Shown here in pieces: positions 36,994-45,257 of a stretch of 64,000 nt of DNA. Within the stretch, counting starts at the first letter, position 1. Every line of letters begins with the position of its first letter. A program made the translations under genes and the position numbers. Source of the DNA: Methylophilus sp. 13 (GTDB taxonomy: Bacteria; Pseudomonadota; Gammaproteobacteria; Burkholderiales; Methylophilaceae); the NCBI RefSeq assembly GCF_015354335.1, contig NZ_JADKYR010000001.1, forward strand, positions 186,001-250,000, given 5' to 3'. The notes beneath the pieces are model-generated. The model did not search any database. It saw nothing but the letters and a program-made list of their open reading frames with translations, and was not told where the DNA came from.

Positions 36994-38887
36994 TAGGCGC
37001 CTCCAAGCTTGCTTCCACCACAGCCTCGGCTTCCGTTGAGGGTTCTGTGGTCTCTTCGATCAGGTGCAGGAATTTACAGTCCAGCTCCATCAGTAAAGTA
37101 TCGACTTTTTGTACCGCCAGCCGGACTTTGCTGCCCGGCTTGGTCGCTGGCAAACTGTGTACCTTGGTCATATAGGGTAAGTTTTGCAGGCGCACCAGAT
37201 TCTCACGCCAGACCGTTGCGTCGATTTCAGTGATATTTTCCTGGATCAGGTACTGCAAGCACCAGTAGCGCTCCATCCGCGTCTGGAACTCGTTGTAGGC
37301 ATTATAAGTTTGATCAAAATTGCGCATATGGCCGACAATTTCATCACTGTTGGACGGGTAGACTGGCGGCGTCAGGGTCAACACGCTGATCAGTTGCCGC
37401 TGGTTGATCAAATCCACCGCGCGGCGCAACGGCGAGGTACACCAGGCATATTGCGCCACGCCCAGGCCCTGATGGCCTTCGGCTTTGGTGGTCATGTACA
37501 CTTTGCCACCATTTTGTGCGCGATAAATACCGGGCACTTCGTTTTGCGCCAGTAACAGGCCCCACTGGCTATTGGCGGCAATCATGAGCTCTGCCACCAG
37601 TTTATCCATGGGCGAGCCGCGCTGGCGGTTGATAATGCTGACCTTACCCTCGCTCACATAAAAATTGTAATCCACCGGTTGTGGCCGGGTCGGGTCATAT
37701 TTACCGCGCGCTTTTTCCAGGCTCTCGGCAAAGCGGAACAAAAACACCAACGGTTGCCATAGTGGATGGCCACTGTCCTCGGTCAGCGTCTGCTCGTTAA
37801 AATAAGGTTCCAGCGTGTCGTGGCGCAGGTTTTCGATGATGGTTACCTGCTCCAGACGGCTTTGATGGCTAACAATGCTGAAATCAGGTGCCACTTCAAG
37901 ATACAGGGACAAGGCCGGTTTCACTTGGCCGGCATCCAGGCTAAACGGACGGATGGCCGCTTCAGGCAACATGGTGATTTTATGCCCGGGCATATACACC
38001 GTAGACAGCCGCTTCATGACCTCATTATCCAGCGACGCATGCGGCGACACTCCCAAGGCTGGCGCGGCAATATGAATCCCGACCTGCGTGTTGCCATTAG
38101 GCAGCGCGGTCATCGATAAGGCATCATCAATTTCGGTGGTGGTGCTGTCATCAATACTAAAGGCCTGCACCGCTGACAAAGGCAGTGCCTCGGGGAGATC
38201 AGCCAACGTAAAGGCCGGGAACTCCGTGCCATTGGCAAAGTATTCGCGTAAAAACGCCCCCAGATGGTAATCATGAATCGAGGCAATGGCGCCACTGGCA
38301 TGCAGCACTTGCACCGGCAGTTGCTTGAGTTCGCTGGCTGCCTGATCCAGCGCTTTCCACTCCAGGCTGTTTTTATCCGGCGCGTAGAGCAATTGGTCCA
38401 GCTTGCTGGCAAAGCCGTCTGGCAGACTGTGCGCTTTGAGTTGTGCAACCATCTGTGCCAACAGTTCAGCTTGCTGGCGCTTTTTCTCCATCCCCGCCAA
38501 TGCCGCTTTTAGCGTGTCCTCAGGCGCGGCCTTGTAGCGTCCTTTGCCTTTGCGGTAAAAATACATGGGCGCGCCATGCAATTTGATGGCAATGGCAGCA
38601 GCTTGCTGATGACTGGGTTTGCCGCCATAGTATTCCTCGGCCAGGCGTTCAAAACCAAACTCGTCCTCGCCACAGCATTCCCATAAAAAATCGGTATCCA
38701 GGGTCTCGGCTTCGGCCTGGGCGGCCTCCAGAAAACCGGACAAACTCCCCTCGAACCGCATCAAGACATTGGCGGTTTTGATTTTGCTGCGCTTGCCCGA
38801 GCTCGCTTCGACCTGCATGCTGCTATCGGCCTCGGACATGATGGAGGCGACTTTAAAGCCGCCATCCTCTTCATAAAATACGTTCAT
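36986..38887 (-). CDS. RNase II/RNB-domain ribonuclease
   Basis: A 633-residue second RNB-family exoribonuclease, distinct from the rnr gene in this window. Its N-terminal region lacks clear cold-shock domains. The RNB metal motif reads SIDDSTTTEIDDALS, with Asp246, Glu252, Asp254 and Asp255; E. coli RNase II has Asp where Glu252 stands. Later blocks include VYMPGHKITMLPEA, AYNEFQTRMERYWCLQYL and a short S1-like tail. First gene of a three-gene overlapping operon with the SpeE-like and RlmL-like genes. Confidence 0.85.
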   Translation of the reverse strand: MNVFYEEDGGFKVASIMSEADSSMQVEASSGKRSKIKTANVLMRFEGSLSGFLEAAQAEAETLDTDFLWECCGEDEFGFERLAEEYYGGKPSHQQAAAIAIKLHGAPMYFYRKGKGRYKAAPEDTLKAALAGMEKKRQQAELLAQMVAQLKAHSLPDGFASKLDQLLYAPDKNSLEWKALDQAASELKQLPVQVLHASGAIASIHDYHLGAFLREYFANGTEFPAFTLADLPEALPLSAVQAFSIDDSTTTEIDDALSMTALPNGNTQVGIHIAAPALGVSPHASLDNEVMKRLSTVYMPGHKITMLPEAAIRPFSLDAGQVKPALSLYLEVAPDFSIVSHQSRLEQVTIIENLRHDTLEPYFNEQTLTEDSGHPLWQPLVFLFRFAESLEKARGKYDPTRPQPVDYNFYVSEGKVSIINRQRGSPMDKLVAELMIAANSQWGLLLAQNEVPGIYRAQNGGKVYMTTKAEGHQGLGVAQYAWCTSPLRRAVDLINQRQLISVLTLTPPVYPSNSDEIVGHMRNFDQTYNAYNEFQTRMERYWCLQYLIQENITEIDATVWRENLVRLQNLPYMTKVHSLPATKPGSKVRLAVQKVDTLLMELDCKFLHLIEETTEPSTEAEAVVEASLEAPNV

Positions 38888-38980
38888 TCAACTGATTCTT
38901 TAAAATACAGCCGTAATGATACCTTAGCGCGTTTGATTCAGCGTGCAAGAAATGCCGAGATGAAAAAAGAAAAGGGAGCG

Positions 38981-41104
38981 CTAAACTCTCTGGAGGTTTC
39001 TGCGGTTCAAAAAAATCAACATACAAGCCAGGAGAATAAGCCCCCACTCAGGCAGCGTCGGCACATCAGTCACTGTGGAGGCCTGAGTGGCTGGTAACGA
39101 AAATGTTGTCGAGTTATTGCCAGTGTCAGCATCCGCCAAGTCAGAATTCACAGAGATGACCAACGGTGGGACATCCTGCGTATTGGTCCACGACAGTTGT
39201 ACATTAAAACTGCTTGAACTCCCGACATTCAACTGTGCAACGCGGCAAGTCAGTGTTCTACCCTGCAATTGGCATCGTTGGTCTGCACTGACCAGATCCG
39301 CCCCCGTTGGCAAACTCAGTTGTACGGCAACATTGGTGGCATTCGAGGGCCCGCCATTGGCAACAGTTAAGGTGTAAAGATAAGGCGTGGCCAGCGCAAG
39401 TTGTTGGTTAGGGCCACTAAAAGTAACGGATAAATTGGCATTTGCCTGCGTGTTCAATTGCCATGACAGTTGATAACTACCGGCATCCGTTTGATTGGTG
39501 TTGAGGGCGATATGGTATTGGGTATTTGCGCTAGCTTGAAAATACAGGGGGGAATTCGCATTATCAATGCCTGCTTTAGGCGTTAATGCGCTGATTGCTG
39601 TCCCGGTATACACCGCAAGTCTGGGGTTCGCAACACTGCCATTGACGGTAAGCGTTACTTGGCCAGAGGCTGGTGCCGTCCACTGCAACCAGACCGTATT
39701 TTGCGCTGCCAGGTCGGCATGGGCTGGCTCGCTCACTTCTGCCGTCGCGAGCAGATTGGTGCCACTGACACTGCCAGAGTCGCCACTCATCAAGGCGGGG
39801 TTAGAAAATGAATCATTTTGCGGACGGGCTGCAGCGCTTAAATCCAGCCGGGGTTTGACAAGACTGTTACGACTGTCTATGACAGGTTTGCCAAAGCTGG
39901 TCAATCGCGCTTGAATTTGATCTGCTGTTTCATTAACAAACGCTGACCTTAACACGGCGACCGCACCAGCCACATGCGGAGACGCTTGAGAAGTGCCTGC
40001 CATCGTGATCCCTGCTGCGGTGATTAAAGCACCCGGCGCCAGCAGGGTTAAATAATTGGCACTGTTTGAAAAACAAGTGACTTTATCCGCGGCCGAAGTC
40101 GTATCGGTACAGTTACTATAGGCCAAGCCTCCAACATTACTGTCGTACACCGCCCCGACTGAAATGGCCGCTGGCGCGCAAGCAGGTGTGCTGATGCCAT
40201 CCAGGTATCCATCATTGCCTGCGGCGACCACCACATTAATGCCGGCATCCTTTGCCCGTTGTATCGGGCTGGTAAAAGGATTGGACTGGCAGGGACTGGT
40301 ATTTTTATCCGACGCCCCCAAGCTCATGTTAATGGCCACAATATTGTATGTGGCTCGATTGGCAACCGCCCAGTTGATCGCACTTAAAATATCGCTTGTA
40401 TAAGCGCCGCCACTATTATTGAAGACATTGATTGCTGCAATTTTAGCCTCTGGCGCCACGCCCAATACCGTCGCCGCCACATTGCTACCATGATTTGGGC
40501 TGGCATTGGCTGTGCCAGAATTGACGATGGTGTTAGCCACCACCACGCGACACGTCGCCGAGGGCGTCGCCACCGCAGTACAAGGACCAAACGCCGACTT
40601 TGTAAAGTCTATGCCGTCATCAATCACGACCACAGTGGCCCCTGCCCCTTTGTAATTAACCTGGCTGACGACAGGCTGATTGATCAAAGGCAAGCTCTGC
40701 ATGAGTACCTTATGCATGATCCGGTCAACATACACGGCCTTGATGTTGCCATTGGCCATGAAGGTTTTGAGCGACCTGAGCGATTTAAAACGCTTTAAGC
40801 TCAGTGGCAAGTATGGATAGTCTTTGACTCCCTGGATGCCCTGCTGCAGCTCTAGCGTTTTCATTTGGCTTTTAAGCGAAGCATACGCCTTGCGCTTGAT
40901 TGCCAACACATCGTCATTATCGGTCTTGAGCCGCTTATTCAAGCGGGTTGCGATCAGGCTTTTATTCACAGACGCATCATCATATTCAACAATTAAATCC
41001 TGTGTCTCGCCCTGATTAAAACGGGTCAGGATTTCTGGCTCAATGTCTGCTGCATGAGAAAAGGTAGAAAAAGTGATGAGGAAATACAGCAGTAAAAAAG
41101 GCAT
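38981..41104 (-). CDS. Subtilisin-like (S8) protease with IPTL-CTERM sorting signal
   Basis: A 707-residue exported protease. Signal peptide MPFLLLYFLITFSTFSHAA; S8 triad at Asp162 (VVVIDDGID), His205 (PNHGSNVAA) and Ser372 (MAGTSQASPHVAG). After the catalytic domain comes a pre-peptidase-like beta domain, then a DUF11-type repeat (about 560-660, YLYTLTVANGGPSNATNV). The C-terminus reads VPTLPEWG, a hydrophobic helix and NRRN, the IPTLxxWG-CTERM signal recognised by exosortase H. The exosortase is encoded just upstream on the same strand, so this is probably its dedicated substrate. Confidence 0.93.
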   Translation of the reverse strand: MPFLLLYFLITFSTFSHAADIEPEILTRFNQGETQDLIVEYDDASVNKSLIATRLNKRLKTDNDDVLAIKRKAYASLKSQMKTLELQQGIQGVKDYPYLPLSLKRFKSLRSLKTFMANGNIKAVYVDRIMHKVLMQSLPLINQPVVSQVNYKGAGATVVVIDDGIDFTKSAFGPCTAVATPSATCRVVVANTIVNSGTANASPNHGSNVAATVLGVAPEAKIAAINVFNNSGGAYTSDILSAINWAVANRATYNIVAINMSLGASDKNTSPCQSNPFTSPIQRAKDAGINVVVAAGNDGYLDGISTPACAPAAISVGAVYDSNVGGLAYSNCTDTTSAADKVTCFSNSANYLTLLAPGALITAAGITMAGTSQASPHVAGAVAVLRSAFVNETADQIQARLTSFGKPVIDSRNSLVKPRLDLSAAARPQNDSFSNPALMSGDSGSVSGTNLLATAEVSEPAHADLAAQNTVWLQWTAPASGQVTLTVNGSVANPRLAVYTGTAISALTPKAGIDNANSPLYFQASANTQYHIALNTNQTDAGSYQLSWQLNTQANANLSVTFSGPNQQLALATPYLYTLTVANGGPSNATNVAVQLSLPTGADLVSADQRCQLQGRTLTCRVAQLNVGSSSSFNVQLSWTNTQDVPPLVISVNSDLADADTGNNSTTFSLPATQASTVTDVPTLPEWGLILLACMLIFLNRRNLQRV

Positions 41105-41243
41105 CGTGCGCTATCAGGCATAGATTGTAATTAGCTTGCAGATGCTAAATTTGATTTATGAAGGCTTGATGAAGGCAGAACCATGCCCGGCAGGATGCGG
41201 GCATTGAGTGACCATGGCAAGCCCCCGCTGTACTCTCAAGCAG

Positions 41244-41804
41244 CTAAGCCAAGAAAATGGCCAAACAGCCTATCATCAATCCCAATATTAACCGGCCACC
41301 GTTTTCAAGTACCTGCTGCCAATCAGTCAAGATTGAAAAGTCTGCAATGCCATAGTGCGCATCAATCATTTGCCACAAGGCCGCCAGCAAAACGAATGGC
41401 ACATCGATGCACCACACCAGCAGCGTGCCTAACAGCCCGTAAGCAAGGGCCAACAGGCGTTTACGCATAAGGATCTCCGGCCAGGACAGGATCAGCGCGA
41501 GGCATACCGCCAGGCTTTGCCAAAGATGCACCAGCGTCGTACTGGCATGCGCAACGCCGCTGGGGTCCACTGCAATAAAATGCTTTCCCAACCAGAAAGA
41601 CTTTGCCAATCTCACCTCAAAATCGATGACTTGCGCATCGCTTACTGTCGTCACCTGGGCAGAGATCACCTCGAAATGACCATCAATCAAAGTCAATAGC
41701 CCTTTAAAAAGTGGTAAAAGTGCCTGGATACAGGGACTGAAAAATGCATTGAGCGCCAGCCCAATGCCCAACACATAACAGAAAAACATTATTGCAAAGC
41801 GCAT
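41244..41804 (-). CDS. Exosortase H-associated membrane protein
   Basis: A 186-residue protein with an N-terminal membrane helix, a 60-residue soluble segment (LIDGHFEVISAQVTTVSDAQ, DFEVRLAKSFWLGKHFI) and three C-terminal helices. It matches, by layout and location, the accessory membrane protein that accompanies XrtH in other bacteria. It overlaps the exosortase stop by 16 bases, which shows translational coupling. Its role is unknown; help in substrate recognition or anchoring is inference. Confidence 0.8.
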   Translation of the reverse strand: MRFAIMFFCYVLGIGLALNAFFSPCIQALLPLFKGLLTLIDGHFEVISAQVTTVSDAQVIDFEVRLAKSFWLGKHFIAVDPSGVAHASTTLVHLWQSLAVCLALILSWPEILMRKRLLALAYGLLGTLLVWCIDVPFVLLAALWQMIDAHYGIADFSILTDWQQVLENGGRLILGLMIGCLAIFLA

Positions 41805-42337
41805 GTGGACTCATCATCCGCCAGAGGTTGGGTAGAGGCGGCCAGCCACCATGCATAAAATATTCCGGTGGCGCCCAACATTAAAAAAGGCGCAAGAATA
41901 CCGTGGGTAAAGGTAAAGTGCTGGCGATCGTGCTGCAATACCTCAAACAACAGCAGCAACCGTAGTTGATTGATTAAAAATAAAAACAGTAACCCATACA
42001 AGGCACCCAGCAGCTTTTGCCGCAGGCTTAATGTTGAGCTTAACAGTGCAGCGACCAACATTAGCATCATGTCCACCCCATCACAGCCATTGGCAATATT
42101 CATGCTGGCATGTGCGCCTGTCAGCAGACTGCCTACCACCGTCACTTGTTCGTCAGCCAGCCAGCCTATCGTAAAAGCCAATGTCCGGGTAATGACCTTG
42201 TTGATCCACCATGCGCCTAGGCCGGTATCGGCAACACTCAACCACATTTGCTGCATAACGATAAACAGACAAAAAAATATCAACACGCCTTTCAACTTTT
42301 TGAAGTCTTGAAAACTTAAACCTTGCAGATGGTTCAT
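41789..42337 (-). CDS. xrtH: Exosortase H (IPTL-CTERM-specific)
   Basis: A 182-residue polytopic membrane protease/transpeptidase candidate. Exosortase catalytic residues are visible: Cys85 in NIANGCDGVDMM, Arg126 in INQLRLLLLF and His145 in FTHGILAP. It is short, as XrtH proteins are. Exosortases cut PEP-CTERM-like tails and are thought to attach substrates to the cell surface. The only IPTL-CTERM protein seen in the window is the S8 protease two genes downstream. It is divergent from selO with a 132-base spacer. Confidence 0.9.
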   Translation of the reverse strand: MNHLQGLSFQDFKKLKGVLIFFCLFIVMQQMWLSVADTGLGAWWINKVITRTLAFTIGWLADEQVTVVGSLLTGAHASMNIANGCDGVDMMLMLVAALLSSTLSLRQKLLGALYGLLFLFLINQLRLLLLFEVLQHDRQHFTFTHGILAPFLMLGATGIFYAWWLAASTQPLADDESTCALQ

Positions 42338-42469
42338 AGGGGAAAACGACTTTCAAAAACAGCTCTGTGCTACCACTGGATAGGCTTCATTGATAAAGCG
42401 CCAAAGTGTAGCATGGATAAAATGTTATGATTAAAAGCACGATTGAACTCACGGTAACGCCCATTTTAA

Positions 42470-44056
42470 ATGCGCCCTTTAACTTTTGATAACCGTTTTG
42501 TCCGCGAACTGCCGGGCGACCCGATCCGCCATAACTACACCAGACAAGTCAGTGACTGCCTATGGTCTGCCGTACAACCCACCCCGGTCAAAGACCCGCA
42601 ACTGATCGCCTACAGCGCAGAAGTGGCCGGGATGCTGGGACTCACCGCCAGCGACATGCAAGACCGCGAACTGATACAAACGCTGGGCGGCAATGGCATG
42701 CTGGACGGCATGTTTACCTATGCCACCCGCTACGGCGGCCACCAGTTTGGACATTGGGCAGGGCAATTGGGCGATGGACGTGCCATTTTGCTGGGTGAGT
42801 TAGTGCATGGCGGCAAGCGTTTTGAATTGCAACTTAAAGGCGCAGGCGAGACCCCCTACTCGCGCTCGGCAGATGGCCGTGCCGTATTACGCTCCAGCTT
42901 GCGCGAATTTTTATGCTCGGAAGCCATGTACCATCTAGGCGTGCCGACCACGCGCGCCTTAAGCCTGGTCAAAACCGGTGACCAGGTGGTGCGTGACATG
43001 TTTTACGATGGGCATCCGCAGCTGGAACCTGGCGCCATTGTCTGCCGCGTGGCCCCTTCATTTACGCGTTTTGGGCATTTTGAGCTGCTGGCCAGCCGTG
43101 AAGAATTCGCGCTGTTAAAACGCCTGATTGGCTTTACCCTGGACCGGGACTTTGCCGACTGGTGGCCCTCAACTGGACTGACGCTGGATGTGAATGACCC
43201 AGCCCCAGAGCTGATTGAAGCCTGGTTTGAAGAAGTGTGTTCCCGTACGGCAGTCATGATCGCGCACTGGATGCGTGTGGGCTTTGTGCATGGCGTGATG
43301 AATACCGATAACATGTCTATCCTGGGCCTGACCATAGACTACGGCCCTTATGGCTGGATAGATAATTTTGACCCCGGCTGGACACCCAACACCACCGACG
43401 CACAAGGGCGCCGTTATTGCTTTGGCCGCCAACCCGATATTGCCCGCTGGAACCTGGAACGGCTGGCAGAAGCCTTGGGTACGCTGTTGCCATCTACACA
43501 AGGCCTGGCGGACGGAATCGCCACCTATGACCAAACTTACTTCCGCGCCCTCACCAGCAGCCTCGCTGACAAGTTTGGGTTTGAGCGCTGGCAGGAGGGG
43601 GATGGCGAGCTCATCAACCAGATTTTTGAGTTCATGACCCGTGCCGAAATTGACCAGACACTGTTTTTCACCCAGCTTGCGCAAATTGACCTGCAACAAC
43701 CACAAGTCAGCACGCTGCAAAACGCTTTTTACACGCAAAAAGGCTGGCAAGATTTTAATCAGGATATCCAGGCCTGGCTCATGACTTATTGCCAACGCCT
43801 GGCGCAATCCCAGCAATCGGTGGCTCAACGCCAGCACCGCATGGCTGCCGCCAATCCGGTCTATGTGCTTCGCAACTATCTGGCCCAAGAAGCGATTGAT
43901 TTGGCCACAGCAGGCGACAATAGCCGCCTGCTGGAATTACTGGAAGTATTACGCCACCCGTATACCCTGCAGCCTGGCAAAGAGCACTTTGCGGAAAAGC
44001 GCCCGGACTGGGCAAGACAAAAGGCGGGTTGCTCCATGCTGTCGTGTAGTTCATAA
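42470..44056 (+). CDS. selO: SelO-family protein adenylyltransferase (YdiU)
   Basis: A 528-residue pseudokinase-fold enzyme that transfers AMP to proteins in E. coli and eukaryotes. Family blocks: GGHQFGHWAGQLGDGRAILLGE, LQLKGAGETPYSRSADGRAVLRSS, PTTRALSLV, GVMNTDNMSILGLTIDYGPYGWID. It ends in CSMLSCSS, the conserved C-terminal cysteine tail (selenocysteine in some eukaryotes). Nine bases separate it from the Fur-family gene, so the two are likely cotranscribed. Confidence 0.95.
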   Translation: MRPLTFDNRFVRELPGDPIRHNYTRQVSDCLWSAVQPTPVKDPQLIAYSAEVAGMLGLTASDMQDRELIQTLGGNGMLDGMFTYATRYGGHQFGHWAGQLGDGRAILLGELVHGGKRFELQLKGAGETPYSRSADGRAVLRSSLREFLCSEAMYHLGVPTTRALSLVKTGDQVVRDMFYDGHPQLEPGAIVCRVAPSFTRFGHFELLASREEFALLKRLIGFTLDRDFADWWPSTGLTLDVNDPAPELIEAWFEEVCSRTAVMIAHWMRVGFVHGVMNTDNMSILGLTIDYGPYGWIDNFDPGWTPNTTDAQGRRYCFGRQPDIARWNLERLAEALGTLLPSTQGLADGIATYDQTYFRALTSSLADKFGFERWQEGDGELINQIFEFMTRAEIDQTLFFTQLAQIDLQQPQVSTLQNAFYTQKGWQDFNQDIQAWLMTYCQRLAQSQQSVAQRQHRMAAANPVYVLRNYLAQEAIDLATAGDNSRLLELLEVLRHPYTLQPGKEHFAEKRPDWARQKAGCSMLSCSS

Positions 44057-44064
44057 TTTTAGCC

Positions 44065-44538
44065 ATGGTTACCGCTGAACAACTAATGATAGAGGCCGGG
44101 TTACGCCCTACACAAGCACGAACGGCCGTGCTCACGACGCTGATCAACTCGCATACCGCCTTGAGCCAGCCTGAAATCCTCAACGCCTTGCAAGGCGTCA
44201 AAGAAATCGACCGGGTCACGGTGTATCGCGTCCTCGACTGGTTACAGGAAAACGCGCTGATTCATAAGATATCCACCGAAGACCGCGCCTGGAAATACCA
44301 GTTAAACAGCCCCAAACGCAGCTTTAAAACGCCGAGCACCTCCTCTCCAGGCATGCTTAACAACCACGGCCACGCCCACCTGCTCTGCCAGTCCTGCGGC
44401 ACCGTGTTATGCATACACGAACTCGCTGCGCATATTCCACAGGCGATTTTTGATACTTATCAGGTGTCAAATATTGAGATTAGCTTGAAGGGATTGTGTC
44501 CGGATTGCCAGAAAGCGGCTGCAGTCGCACACGCTTAA
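44065..44538 (+). CDS. Fur-family metalloregulator, probably Zur
   Basis: A 157-residue Fur-family repressor. An N-terminal winged helix (RPTQARTAVLTTLINSHTALSQPEIL, RVTVYRVLDWLQENALIHKI) is followed by a dimerisation domain with HGHAHLLCQSCG and LKGLCPDCQ. The four cysteines 108, 111, 145 and 148 form the two-CxxC structural zinc site typical of Zur and Fur. The His-rich NHGHAH fits metal sensing. The probable Zur boxes at 59622-59680 in this window make zinc the likely metal (inference). The ribosome site is weak, as expected for coupling to selO. Confidence 0.85.
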   Translation: MVTAEQLMIEAGLRPTQARTAVLTTLINSHTALSQPEILNALQGVKEIDRVTVYRVLDWLQENALIHKISTEDRAWKYQLNSPKRSFKTPSTSSPGMLNNHGHAHLLCQSCGTVLCIHELAAHIPQAIFDTYQVSNIEISLKGLCPDCQKAAAVAHA

Positions 44539-44661
44539 CCTGTTGGTGTTGTAGACGCCATGAGCACGCGAACTTGCGTGATTTTTGATGCTCATAAGTG
44601 AGTGGATTAAAGGCCTAAGACCAGCGCTTTAATCTAGCAAAGTCCCTTTGAGAACTAAATC

Positions 44662-45078
44662 ATGTGCTCACAAATTACCTTTCCGCTGACCATTTATTAC
44701 GATGCCTCCTGCCCCTTGTGTCGGACTGAAATAGAGACGCTGAAGCAAGCTGATGATACAAACCAGTTAATACTGGTCGACTGTTCGCAAACTGCAATGC
44801 AGTTACCCGACAGTTGCCCGGTCACGCGTGACGCCCTGATGAACAGGATTCACGCGCAAGACGCCATGGGACGCTGGATCAATGGTGTCGATGTGTTTGC
44901 CGCGGCATACACCGTGACAGGCTTCACAAAGATGGGCAAATTCTGGTCTAGCCGGATACTGCGGCCCTTGCTTAGCCGAGCCTATCCGTGGGTGGCCGAC
45001 CACCGACAGTGGCTTAGCAAAACACCCTTGCCGTGGTTGTTGCATAAGCTCATCTCAAAAAACGCCAAGCCGCGCTAG
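44662..45078 (+). CDS. DCC-family (DUF393) thiol-disulfide protein
   Basis: A 138-residue protein with thioredoxin-like N-terminus and YYDASCPLCRTEIETLK, the DCC-family CxxC motif, followed by VDVFAAAYTVTGF and a hydrophobic C-terminal half. Many relatives are annotated as predicted thiol-disulfide oxidoreductases without proven substrate. No neighbour suggests a partner; it converges on tdm. Confidence 0.88.
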   Translation: MCSQITFPLTIYYDASCPLCRTEIETLKQADDTNQLILVDCSQTAMQLPDSCPVTRDALMNRIHAQDAMGRWINGVDVFAAAYTVTGFTKMGKFWSSRILRPLLSRAYPWVADHRQWLSKTPLPWLLHKLISKNAKPR

Positions 45079-45257
45079 TTGGCTCATCACAATGACCTTA
45101 GTGATTGGTCTGGCAAAGACCCTTACACTCTAAATCTTTGCCATGCTGGATGCACCGACTCAGTGTATGCATCACAATTCAGCGCGGAGAAACGCCCCCC
45201 AGCAACACAAAGGCATTAAGACCATGTACGACACAGGATCTATATGTCTCATCAGCC

